A DNA stretch of 64,000 bases, from positions 62,001 to 126,000 of the forward strand of contig NZ_JYLH01000006.1 of the NCBI RefSeq assembly GCF_001439685.1, in the 5' to 3' direction. Below the pieces are notes generated by a model, which saw nothing but the letters and a program-made list of their open reading frames with translations, had not been told where the DNA came from and ran no database searches. Within the stretch, counting starts at the first letter, position 1. Each line of letters begins with the position of its first letter. The stretch comes from Pseudomonas libanensis (lineage in GTDB: Bacteria > Pseudomonadota > Gammaproteobacteria > Pseudomonadales > Pseudomonadaceae). Below are positions 8,272 through 16,708 of the stretch, piece after piece. Made by a program: the position numbers and the translations under genes.

Positions 8272-10046
8272 ATGCGATGACCGAAATCGACGCCGGGGTG
8301 TTGCAGGTCCGCGACCTGCGGGTGGAATTGCCGGGGCAGGTGGATGTGGTGTCGGGCATCTCGTTCAGCCTGGCTGCCGGGGAAATTCTCGGTTTGGTGG
8401 GGGAGTCGGGCTCGGGCAAGACCACCTTGGCGACTGCGTTGCTGGCACATGCCCGGCGCGGTGCACGGATTGTCGGCGGGCAGGTGCACGTAGGTGACCA
8501 GGCATTGCTGAGCCTGGAAGGCGAAGCCTTGCGCCGTGCCCGTGGCAGCCTGATCGGTTATGTCGCCCAGGACCCGGCCACCGCGCTCAATCCGGCACTG
8601 CGCATCGGTCACCTGTTGCGTGAGACCCTGGCGGCGCATCCTTCTGGGCTTGACCGCGAGGCGCAACAGCAGCGCCTCATCGAGACCCTGCGTGATGTCG
8701 GCTTGCCGGACGATCACGGGTTTCTGCGGCGCTTTCCCCATCAACTGTCCGGAGGCCAGCAGCAACGGGTGATGCTGGCGCTGGCTTTTGTGCTGCGCCC
8801 GCGCCTGATCGTGCTGGACGAGCCGACCACTGCGCTGGACGTCAGCACCCAGGCGCATATCCTCGCCACGTTGCGTCGGCTGTGCAAAAGCCAGGGCGTA
8901 GCGGCGGTGTATGTGTCCCACGACCTGGCGGTGATCAAGGACCTGGTGGACCGGGTGATGGTGATGTACGCCGGGCGCATCGTTGAAACGGCGACGCGGG
9001 ATGAGTTGTTCAGTCGACCGTCCCATCCCTATACCCGAGGGTTGCTGGCGGCGATTCCGGATGTGGCGGGACGGCGCGAATTGACGGCGATTGCCGGGCA
9101 TGCACCGGCGCCGGGGCGTCGGCCCCAGGGGTGCAGTTTCGGGCCGCGTTGTGAGCGGTTTACGGCTGGGTGCGCGGTGGCTGAGCCGTTATTGCAGATG
9201 AACGCGGCCGGTCGTGGGGTGGCTTGCCTGGCGCCTCACGATCAGGCGTTACAGGTCAAGGCACTCGCGCCAATTGCGGCCTTGAAGGGGCGGGTAGAAC
9301 TGCCACTGCTGTCGGTCAGTGGCTTGAACGTCGCCTATGACCGGCAGGTATTGTTCGATGTCTCGTTGCAGGTGCAGCCGGGTGAATGCCTGGCGATTGT
9401 GGGTGAGTCGGGCTCGGGCAAGACCAGCCTGGCGCGGGCTATTGCTGGCCTTGGGGAGAATGCCGAAGGGGCACTGGACTACGCCGGCCGGCATTTACCG
9501 TTGCACGCCCGCCAGCGCGATGCAGGCCTGCGCCACCAGATTCAATACATCTTCCAGAATCCATATCGCGCGTTGAACCCACGGCAAACCGTGTACCAGA
9601 CTCTGAGCGCGCCACTGGCGCATTTCTTCGGCGTAAAAGGGGCGCCAGCACGGGAGCGAGTGGAAGCCGTGCTCAAGCGTGTGTCACTGCCGGGATCAGT
9701 CGCCGGCCTCTATCCCCACAGCCTGTCAGGTGGTGAACGCCAGCGAGTGGCCATCGCCCGTGCGTTGTTGTGCGAGCCCAGGTTGCTGATCTGCGATGAA
9801 ATCACCTCGGCATTGGACGTATCGGTACAGGCGTCGATCCTGGACCTGCTGCGCCAGCTACAGCGTGAAGGGTTGACGATGTTATTCGTGACCCACGACC
9901 TGGGCGTGGTGCGGGCAATTGCCGATCGGGTGCTGGTGTTGAAGGTGGGAAGGGTGGTGGAGCAGGGGGCCGTTGATGATGTATTGGATCATCCGCAGGC
10001 GGTGTATACGCGGACGTTGTTGGAGCATTCGCCGTCGTTGAGGTGA
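8268..10046 (+). CDS. Dual-domain ABC transporter ATP-binding protein, DppD-DppF fusion type
   Basis: 592 aa with two complete nucleotide-binding domains. The first has Walker A GESGSGKTTL, signature LSGGQQQRV and Walker B LIVLDEPTTALD; it ends with the oligopeptide-transporter cysteine motif (GCSFGPRCERFTAGC). The second has GESGSGKTSL, LSGGERQRV and LLICDEITSALD. One polypeptide thus replaces the usual DppD/DppF pair. Last gene of the plus-strand operon; after it comes a REP pair and the oppositely oriented operon. Confidence 0.88.
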   Translation: MNAMTEIDAGVLQVRDLRVELPGQVDVVSGISFSLAAGEILGLVGESGSGKTTLATALLAHARRGARIVGGQVHVGDQALLSLEGEALRRARGSLIGYVAQDPATALNPALRIGHLLRETLAAHPSGLDREAQQQRLIETLRDVGLPDDHGFLRRFPHQLSGGQQQRVMLALAFVLRPRLIVLDEPTTALDVSTQAHILATLRRLCKSQGVAAVYVSHDLAVIKDLVDRVMVMYAGRIVETATRDELFSRPSHPYTRGLLAAIPDVAGRRELTAIAGHAPAPGRRPQGCSFGPRCERFTAGCAVAEPLLQMNAAGRGVACLAPHDQALQVKALAPIAALKGRVELPLLSVSGLNVAYDRQVLFDVSLQVQPGECLAIVGESGSGKTSLARAIAGLGENAEGALDYAGRHLPLHARQRDAGLRHQIQYIFQNPYRALNPRQTVYQTLSAPLAHFFGVKGAPARERVEAVLKRVSLPGSVAGLYPHSLSGGERQRVAIARALLCEPRLLICDEITSALDVSVQASILDLLRQLQREGLTMLFVTHDLGVVRAIADRVLVLKVGRVVEQGAVDDVLDHPQAVYTRTLLEHSPSLR

Positions 10047-10065
10047 ATGGCACTGCTGCGCAGTA

Positions 10066-10128
10066 ATCGCCGGCAAGCAGGTCCCTACAGGTGCACAAAG
10101 CCCTTGTAGGGGACACCTTGCCGGCGAT
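10066..10128. repeat. Inverted REP pair between converging operons
   Basis: ATCGCCGGCAAGCAGGTCCC at 10066 is mirrored by GGGGACACCTTGCCGGCGAT ending at 10128, so two REP units face each other and the RNA of either strand could fold into a long hairpin. It lies exactly between the stops of two converging operons and probably limits readthrough. A small palindrome, ACTGC-tgc-GCAGT, precedes it at 10052-10064. Confidence 0.7.
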
Positions 10129-10142
10129 GGCATCCGCCGTCG

Positions 10143-11228
10143 TTAAGCAATTTTTGCCTTGCGTCGCAACGCCTCTTCACGCACCGCGGGGATAATCCAC
10201 CGCCCATAATCCACTGTGTCGTACAGCGGGTCATAACCACGGTTCAAAAACGTGGTAACGCCCAGGTCCACATAGTCCAACAGCGCCTGTGCCACTGTTT
10301 CCGGTGTACCCACCAGCGCGGTGGTATCGCCATAAGCGCCCACCGCAGTCGCCGTCGGCATCCACAACGCGCGATCATGACGATCACCCAACGCCGCAGC
10401 TGCTAACAGACGTTCTGAGCCGGTGCCTTTGATCCGCTTCTGCCACGGACTGCCTGCGGCAAACTGTGGATTGGCTTTGATCTGCTCCAGGATTTGCTCG
10501 GCGCGTTGCCAGGCTAATGCCTCTGTTGCCCCCAAAATCAGCCGTACCGACAAACTGACCCGTGGCGCTTCAACACCCGCTGTTAACGCAGCCGCCTTCA
10601 GCTTGGCAATTTGCTCAGCCACGCCGCTTAACGGCTCGCCCCACAGCGCATACAGGTCCGCATGCTTCACCGCGATCTGATAGGCAATGTCGGAAGAACC
10701 ACCAAACGAGATTGGAATATGCGGCTGTTGCAACGGTTTGACCGGTGAAAACGCGCCCTTGATGTTGAAGTACTCACCTTCGAAATCGAACGGCTCTTCG
10801 GCCGTCCAAGTGCGTCGCACAATCTCCAGATATTCATCGGTACGCCTGTAGCGTTGGGTCTTGTCCAGCAGGAAGTCGCCTTCCTGTGGCTCGGCTGTGA
10901 TGCCGGTAATCGCGTGCAACCGAATGCGCCCGCCGCCAGTGGTGTGGTCCAGCGTGGCAAACGAGCGGGCAGCGACGGTCGGCGCGGTGAGGCCGGGACG
11001 ATGGGCGATCATCAAGCCCAATCGCTCAGTGTGCGCCGCCGCATACGCGGCAATTTGCAGGCTGTCGGCACTGCCGGGGCCGCTGGCGATCAGCACGCGG
11101 TCGAAGCCTGCATGTTCATGGGCCCGGGCATGGTGACGGATAAAGTCGAGGTCGAAATCCGGGCTGCGAACGCCACGGGTTTCGGACCACTGGCGAGGGA
11201 AAATCATGCCGACAAATTCAATAGACAT
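10143..11228 (-). CDS. LLM-class flavin-dependent oxidoreductase, SsuD-like
   Basis: 361 aa, last gene of the minus-strand operon, 19 bases after the TonB receptor stop. Begins MSIEFVGMIF and keeps the alkanesulfonate monooxygenase-type elements LMIAHRPGLTAPTVAARSFA, HAITGITAEPQEGDF and YRRTDEYLEIVRRTW. GGSSDIAYQIAVKHADLYAL corresponds to the flavin-binding strand region. It is distinct from the other two LLM proteins of the window, so the block encodes three paralogous oxygenases that probably differ in substrate. Requires reduced FMN from elsewhere. Confidence 0.82.
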   Translation of the reverse strand: MSIEFVGMIFPRQWSETRGVRSPDFDLDFIRHHARAHEHAGFDRVLIASGPGSADSLQIAAYAAAHTERLGLMIAHRPGLTAPTVAARSFATLDHTTGGGRIRLHAITGITAEPQEGDFLLDKTQRYRRTDEYLEIVRRTWTAEEPFDFEGEYFNIKGAFSPVKPLQQPHIPISFGGSSDIAYQIAVKHADLYALWGEPLSGVAEQIAKLKAAALTAGVEAPRVSLSVRLILGATEALAWQRAEQILEQIKANPQFAAGSPWQKRIKGTGSERLLAAAALGDRHDRALWMPTATAVGAYGDTTALVGTPETVAQALLDYVDLGVTTFLNRGYDPLYDTVDYGRWIIPAVREEALRRKAKIA

Positions 11229-11247
11229 AGCGTGCTCCTGGTGCGGA

Positions 11248-13809
11248 TCAGAATTGATAGTCGACCTGGGCCAACACGGTGCGGCCAGGCATGGGTTGCA
11301 AAAAGGTGTTGGTGGAACCGGCCAGTCCGCTGACGAAGTTCAGTTCATTGGTCAGGTTCAGCACTCGTAATGTGGTGCTCCATTGCGGTTGGCGGTAGTA
11401 CACGGCGAGATCGAGGTTGTATTCATTCGGGATCTTTACGGTCTTGCTGAGGTTCAGGTACCAACTGCTGGTCCACCAGCCTGAAAGTTCGGCGCCAAAG
11501 CCTGAGTCGAAGCGGTAGTCGACATACCCGCTGGCGGTGTATTCAGGAATCTGCACCGCGTCGTAACGCCCGGATGGCCGCTGGTTGAGGCTATTGTTAT
11601 CGCCGAACACTGTGCCGTTGTCGGGAATGAACCCCGCTGAGGCAAATCCGGCCTGGGAGGTGAACTCGTTATAGGCGTTGAGCTTGGACAGGTTCAGACC
11701 GCTGCGAAGGTGGTCGTCCGGTTGATAGCGTACGGTGGCTTCCACCCCCTTGATCATCAGCCGCGCAATGTTGTTATTGCTGTCAGGCGCCTGGTCGCGG
11801 GCTTGTTTGAACGCCGCCAATGTCATGAACAGCTGGTCAGGCACTGCTTCGACCTTTACCCCGACTTCATGCAGCACGCTCAAGCTCTGGAACGCCAGCG
11901 GGTTGAGCTGGTTGGCGCCACTGCCGCTGCCCCAGCCAAGGCCGTTGGAAAAGAACCCGGTGTTGACCGCCAACGAGCGGTCGAAGGTGTAGTAAAGCGT
12001 GGTGTTTTCAGTCGGTTTTACATACGGGCTGACCTGGAAAGCAAACAGCCGGTAATTGTCGCTATCCTTGCGCCGGTTGCCACCGGCGAGTACGAACGGG
12101 TTGTCGATCTCGGCCTCGATCCAGCTGCGGCTGGCGCCAATATTCAAGCCGAAATACTCGCCGTACTTGAGGTTGTGCTGGCTGAACAGGGTCTTGGTGG
12201 TCCAGGTGCTTTCAGCGGTGTAGGGCGCCACCGATTCGGCGTAAAGACCGTGCCCAGCTGCATACATGGGCGGCAGGTTGAGCCAGCCGTAGTAGTTGGA
12301 GTATTGCGGTACGCCGGGTTGTCCGATCCACGCGCCGTTGCCGCCGGCCGGGTTGCTGGCGTCGAGGCCGAGCAAGTCGCCGGGGTTTTTGCCGGAAGGG
12401 TCCTGGGTCAGGTCATAGGCATTGATGGTCGAGCCAAAGCTGTTGTTCGCAGCAATCGACTGGTTGAATTCGCGGCGGTAGATCAGGCCGGTGTTGCTGT
12501 CATCGCGCAGCGTCCAGCCGCCCAGCCGGGTCTCGTTGCGCGAGCGGAACTCGAAGCGGTTATCGAAAATGTTGTCCTTCGATTGCACCTGGAATGCGCC
12601 CACGGCATCGGTAATGTCCTTGGAACGTTCATAGAACGTGCTGTTGGCTACGGTGATAGTCGGCGACAGGTCGGCCTCGATACGCAGTTGCGTGGTAAAG
12701 CGCCGCGAGCTGCTTTCGTCCTCTTTGCGCTGCCCGGTCTGTGATGACAGCGACTGCTCGCCATTGCCCGCCAGCGTCGGGTCATACACCCAGCCACGCA
12801 GGCTGCCGGGGTTGGCCTGGGTATTCGGTGAGGCGGTCTGGAAGCTGCCGTCGACCACACTGTATTGGCCCTGGGCGTTGCGTTGGCGTTTTACCCAACC
12901 GAGAGTTGGCGCATCGGCGGCGCCCGAAGCCAGTACCGGCGACCACAGGGTACTGCCGTTCTGGATAATCGGCGTGGCGCGCCCGGCGTAGTATTTGCCG
13001 TTGTCCACCAGGTCCTGGGTAGCGCGGTTCCAGCCGTGGGTGATGTTGTAGTCGTAGTAGTTGTCGTAGCTGGCGTTCCAGTCGACGCGCACGTTCTCGT
13101 TGCGCCAGGCCAACGCGCCATAGAGGGCGTCAAAATTGTTCTCGACATTGTCATAGAAGTCCTCCTGGCGCTGCTTGGTGATGCTCACGCGGTAGGCCAG
13201 GTTGTCACTCAGAGGCCCGGTGTTGTCGATGCTGAATTTGTTGGAACTGCGTGAGGTGCCGTCCGGAACCCACGAACCCAGTTCGCCGCTGAGTTTGGTC
13301 TTGAACCCGTTGAAGTCGGGTTTCTTGCTCAGATAGTTGACGTAGCCGCCGCTGCCGGATACCGAGCCGTAAGTCACCGAGGACGGGCCGGCAACGATGT
13401 CCGCACCTTCATAGGCGTTGAAGTTGGCGGGGTGACGCACGGCGTAACCACGCTGGCCGTCCTGGAAAGTCTCCGAACCCTGGCCACGAAACTGCGGTGC
13501 GATCCCCGCGTTTTGCCCGCCGCCCCGAGTGATGCCGGGCGCATATTTGACCAGGTCGTCGGCGCTGTGGATTGCGCCGCTCGCCAATTGCTCGGCATTG
13601 ATTTGCACCACGGAGCGCGGCGTGTCCAGCACTTTGGTTTCCGTGCCGCCGTACACCGAGGTCGGCGGGCGGGTGGGCAGTGCGTCGTCATCCGACTCGC
13701 TGGCGCTTGCCTGCACGGTCACGGTCTGTAGTTGGGTCTCGGTGGCAAAAGCCTGCAGCGGCAGGGTGACTGCCAGCAGCAGGGGTAAACGCAAGGCGAT
13801 AGCGTGCAT
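11248..13809 (-). CDS. TonB-dependent outer-membrane receptor
   Basis: 853 aa from the ATG at 13809. The longer open frame reaching 14265 is readthrough antisense to the next gene. The start is supported by a signal peptide (MHAIALRLPLLLAVTLPLQA then FATE) and an AGGAG upstream. After a short TonB-box region (TETQLQTVTVQAS) come the plug domain (LDTPRSVVQINAEQL, DLVKYAPGITRGGGQN, FRGQG) and the 22-strand-type barrel, ending in the terminal phenylalanine typical of outer-membrane proteins (VLAQVDYQF). Such receptors normally import siderophores or vitamin B12. Its place inside an organosulfur operon suggests import of a sulfur compound or sulfate ester across the outer membrane. Ligand unknown. 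Confidence 0.88.
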   Translation of the reverse strand: MHAIALRLPLLLAVTLPLQAFATETQLQTVTVQASASESDDDALPTRPPTSVYGGTETKVLDTPRSVVQINAEQLASGAIHSADDLVKYAPGITRGGGQNAGIAPQFRGQGSETFQDGQRGYAVRHPANFNAYEGADIVAGPSSVTYGSVSGSGGYVNYLSKKPDFNGFKTKLSGELGSWVPDGTSRSSNKFSIDNTGPLSDNLAYRVSITKQRQEDFYDNVENNFDALYGALAWRNENVRVDWNASYDNYYDYNITHGWNRATQDLVDNGKYYAGRATPIIQNGSTLWSPVLASGAADAPTLGWVKRQRNAQGQYSVVDGSFQTASPNTQANPGSLRGWVYDPTLAGNGEQSLSSQTGQRKEDESSSRRFTTQLRIEADLSPTITVANSTFYERSKDITDAVGAFQVQSKDNIFDNRFEFRSRNETRLGGWTLRDDSNTGLIYRREFNQSIAANNSFGSTINAYDLTQDPSGKNPGDLLGLDASNPAGGNGAWIGQPGVPQYSNYYGWLNLPPMYAAGHGLYAESVAPYTAESTWTTKTLFSQHNLKYGEYFGLNIGASRSWIEAEIDNPFVLAGGNRRKDSDNYRLFAFQVSPYVKPTENTTLYYTFDRSLAVNTGFFSNGLGWGSGSGANQLNPLAFQSLSVLHEVGVKVEAVPDQLFMTLAAFKQARDQAPDSNNNIARLMIKGVEATVRYQPDDHLRSGLNLSKLNAYNEFTSQAGFASAGFIPDNGTVFGDNNSLNQRPSGRYDAVQIPEYTASGYVDYRFDSGFGAELSGWWTSSWYLNLSKTVKIPNEYNLDLAVYYRQPQWSTTLRVLNLTNELNFVSGLAGSTNTFLQPMPGRTVLAQVDYQF

Positions 13810-13892
13810 GGCAGAAATGACTCCTGTCGAAAAATGGGTATCAATGTGATGCCCCGTAGGCGTCCGGTTGATCGGCGCAAGGCTTGGGGGCC

Positions 13893-13922
13893 TCATCGCC
13901 GGCAAGTCGGGCTCCTGCGGGG
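13893..13922. repeat. REP palindrome
   Basis: A single REP unit (TCATCGCCGGCAAGTCGGGC, then TCCTGCGGGG) between the binding-protein stop and the receptor start, inside the operon. It could reduce receptor mRNA relative to upstream genes. Confidence 0.6.
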
Positions 13923-13931
13923 AATGAGGTG

Positions 13932-15485
13932 TCAGGCCGTGTCTTTGAGCCAGAGCTTCTCGAAGCGCCAGGTACTGAACAGCGACTCTTCTGCCTGGGC
14001 CCCACCGACGCGCGTGGAAACGCTGTCCAGAAGGTCGGCATAACCCCAGATCAACATGCCGCCGCGTTCGTACTGGATCTGCTGCACCTGATGCACCAGA
14101 ACCTTGCGTTTTTCCAGGTCGGGCTGGGCCATGGCGGCGAGGAACAGTTCGCTGAATTGCGCGTCGTTGAAGTGGGTCTTGTTGGATACTGCAAAGGGTG
14201 CGTCGGTGTGGATTGCACTGGCGAGGAACGGTGCACCGATGCTGCCCCCGGTGCTCAGGGTCCAATCGTTTTTCAGCGGGCCCTGGAAAGTGGCGAGGTC
14301 TACTTGCTTGACCTTAAGGGTGACGCCGATGCGCTTGGCCTGCTCAGCCAGCACTAATGCTGAACTCAAGCCTGGGCCCGGGGTGGTGATCAGTTCCACC
14401 TCGAGGTTTTCCTGGCCAGCGTCCTTGAGCAATTGCGCTGCGCGCTGAGGGGCGTACGGTCGCGGGCCAAGGCTGTGGTTGAAGGTGGGGTCACTGGGCG
14501 CATACAAATCATTGGCCACTCGGCCCTGGCCATTCAGCGCGCGGCGTACCAGTTCTTCACGGTCGGCCAGCAAGCGAAACGCCTCGCGCACCCGCGGATC
14601 GTTGAAGGGCGGCTTGTCCAGATTCATATCGAAGGACAGCCAGTTGCCGGTCACCGATTTGATGACCTTCAACCTAGGGTCCTTCTCCAGGATCGGCAGC
14701 TGTTCGGTGGGCATCGAGTTGGCCATGTCGATCTGCCCGGCGCGCAGTGCGGCGAGGCGTGAGACCTGATCCTTGAAATCGATGATTTCCAGCTCATCGG
14801 CGTACGGCTTACCCTCCTTGTAGTAATTCTCGAAACGCGCGAACAGCGAGCGCTGGCCGGGGGTGAAACTTTTCAGTTTGTAGGGGCCGGCGCCCACTGG
14901 ATTGGTGACCGGGTGGTAATCCACCGGCACGATACCGCCGAAGTTGACCCAGGTTTCGGCCAGCGGCATATAGCTGCGGCCGTCGCGAAAGTTCAGGCGC
15001 ACGGTGCGGTTGTCGAGTTTGACCAGGTTGTCGCGGTCTACCCAGTGCAGCAGTGCCGCATACGGCGAGGCCAGTTGCGGATCGGTGAGCCGGCGGATCG
15101 AGAACATCAGGTCGTCGGCGTCAATGGTCTTACCGTTGTGAAACTCCAGGCCCGGACGCAAGCGCAGGGTCCAGGTACTGGCATCTGCGTTGGGCTCGGC
15201 AAACTCGGCCAGTGCCAAGCGCGGCTGCATTTGCTCATCCCACTCCCACAACTTGCTGTACAGCGCAAAGCCGCGAACGATGCCGCTGCCCACCGGTTTA
15301 TGCGCGTCCAGGTTGCCGCTCTGGTTGCCGTCGAGAATCCCCAGGCGCAGGCGGCCGCCGTAGCGTGGCTGGTCGCTGCCGGTGGCAGCCGGTGCGTCAT
15401 TCGGGCCGCAACCCGCCAGCAGCAGTGCGCCGCCGACGGTCGCGCTGTAGCCGAGAAAGTCTCGACGGCTCAGCAGTAAGATCAT
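13932..15485 (-). CDS. ABC transporter substrate-binding protein, family 5, second paralogue
   Basis: 517 aa with a twin-arginine-like start (SRRDFLGYSATVGGALLLAG ending at the lipobox Cys). Strongly similar throughout to the protein at 4843-6399: GGRLRLGILDGNQSGNLDAH versus GGRLRIGIIDGDQSGNLDAH, and the same NPVGAGPYKLKSFTPGQRS region. No permease or ATPase accompanies it in this operon, so it probably feeds the importer at 6392-10046, giving that transporter two ligand specificities. It begins 4 bases after the monooxygenase stop. Confidence 0.82.
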   Translation of the reverse strand: MILLLSRRDFLGYSATVGGALLLAGCGPNDAPAATGSDQPRYGGRLRLGILDGNQSGNLDAHKPVGSGIVRGFALYSKLWEWDEQMQPRLALAEFAEPNADASTWTLRLRPGLEFHNGKTIDADDLMFSIRRLTDPQLASPYAALLHWVDRDNLVKLDNRTVRLNFRDGRSYMPLAETWVNFGGIVPVDYHPVTNPVGAGPYKLKSFTPGQRSLFARFENYYKEGKPYADELEIIDFKDQVSRLAALRAGQIDMANSMPTEQLPILEKDPRLKVIKSVTGNWLSFDMNLDKPPFNDPRVREAFRLLADREELVRRALNGQGRVANDLYAPSDPTFNHSLGPRPYAPQRAAQLLKDAGQENLEVELITTPGPGLSSALVLAEQAKRIGVTLKVKQVDLATFQGPLKNDWTLSTGGSIGAPFLASAIHTDAPFAVSNKTHFNDAQFSELFLAAMAQPDLEKRKVLVHQVQQIQYERGGMLIWGYADLLDSVSTRVGGAQAEESLFSTWRFEKLWLKDTA

Positions 15486-15489
15486 GGTT

Positions 15490-16695
15490 TCAGGCTCCGC
15501 CGTTGGCCGAGTGCAGTTCGCGCACCGGCTCCAGGGGACGGCTCAACACCGAGCGTTCGCTGCGAAAGTGCGGCAGGATATGCTCGCCGAGTCGGTAGGC
15601 TTCTTCCAGGTGCGGATAGCCGGCGAGGAAGAACAGGTCGATGCCGAGGTTGTTGTATTCGCGAATCCGCGCCACCACGTTTTCATAACTGCCTACCAGC
15701 GCGCAGCCTGGTGGGATGCCGATATAGCCGAAGCCAGCCCACACGTTCGGGTGGATAAAAAAGTCATCGAAACCCTGCGCCTCGTTTTTCTCGGCAAAAC
15801 CGTGCTCATAGCTCAGTTTGCGCGCGGTGCGCAGCCCGGCGTGGGCGGCCACGGCCTTGACCACGCCACGGGCGATGCCTTCGTCGAAGAAACGCTTGGC
15901 TTCAGTGCGCGCCAGTTCTTCGGTTTCGCGGGTGATCACGTCTATCGACAGACCAAAGCGCATATCGGTGCGCCCCCATTTCAAGGCACGTTGGCGCAGG
16001 TCGGCGATCAGAGCGGTGATTTCATCCGGGTGCTCGGCACGCATCAAGTAGAAATCCGCGTGCTTGGCGGCGAACTCCCGTGCAGCGATGGATGAGCCAG
16101 CGGTGCAGATAAGTGGCAACTGCGCCTTTTTCAGCGGCGCGCGCAAGCCACCACCGTCGGCCTTGTAGAACTTGCCATCATAGTGAAATGACTCGTTGTG
16201 CCAATAGCCCTTGACCACGTCCATGAATTCGGCGGCGCGCTCGTAGCGTTCATCGTGGTCGCTGTAGTCGCCGACCTGGCGCTGGATCGCGTCCGAGCCA
16301 CCGTTGATGATGTTCCATACCAGGCGGTTGCCGGTGGCGCGTTGGTAGGTCGCCGCCTGCTGCACGGCCACCCATGGGGTGTAGTGGTAGGGCTGGAACG
16401 CGGTGACGAATTGCAGGGTACGAGTTTCGCGGGCCAGCAGCGAGCACACCGTCCACGGTTCTTCGCCGCTGGGCGCGTTGACCATCAACACACCGCCGAA
16501 CTTATTGATCTCGGCGGCCTTGGCGATCTGGCCCAGGTAGTCGATGTAAGTGAAGTGGTCGCCCACGCTGAACCCGGACACCGCCCCGGTGCTGTCGGGA
16601 CCGCCCCGATGCCAGTCGCCACGGTTACGTGGGTCGCCCGGCAGGAACTGGGTTTCGCCGTGCAGCGGCAGGCGAGTAAAAAATTCGATGCTCAT
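15490..16695 (-). CDS. LLM-class alkanesulfonate monooxygenase-like protein
   Basis: 401 aa from the ATG at 16695, chosen because AGGAGG lies just upstream and MSIEFFTRLPLHG is a normal family start; the upstream in-frame extension to 16797 overlaps the hydrolase gene. TIM-barrel flavin monooxygenase with FVTAFQPYHYTPWVAVQQAA, GNRLVWNIINGGSDA, YSDHDERYERAAEF and a C-terminal LVGSYENVVARIREYNNLGI. These match the SsuD group, which converts alkanesulfonates to aldehydes and sulfite with FMNH2 and O2. Third gene of the minus-strand operon. Confidence 0.84.
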   Translation of the reverse strand: MSIEFFTRLPLHGETQFLPGDPRNRGDWHRGGPDSTGAVSGFSVGDHFTYIDYLGQIAKAAEINKFGGVLMVNAPSGEEPWTVCSLLARETRTLQFVTAFQPYHYTPWVAVQQAATYQRATGNRLVWNIINGGSDAIQRQVGDYSDHDERYERAAEFMDVVKGYWHNESFHYDGKFYKADGGGLRAPLKKAQLPLICTAGSSIAAREFAAKHADFYLMRAEHPDEITALIADLRQRALKWGRTDMRFGLSIDVITRETEELARTEAKRFFDEGIARGVVKAVAAHAGLRTARKLSYEHGFAEKNEAQGFDDFFIHPNVWAGFGYIGIPPGCALVGSYENVVARIREYNNLGIDLFFLAGYPHLEEAYRLGEHILPHFRSERSVLSRPLEPVRELHSANGGA

Positions 16696-16708
16696 GCAAG
16701 CCTCCTGC

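Noticed and set aside
12640..13254. Plus-strand ORFs inside the TonB receptor gene
   Set aside because: Antisense shadows caused by high GC; low-complexity valine runs, no start signals.
13810..14265. N-terminal extension of the TonB receptor open frame
   Set aside because: It is antisense to the end of the binding-protein gene, has odd composition, and the true signal peptide begins at 13809.
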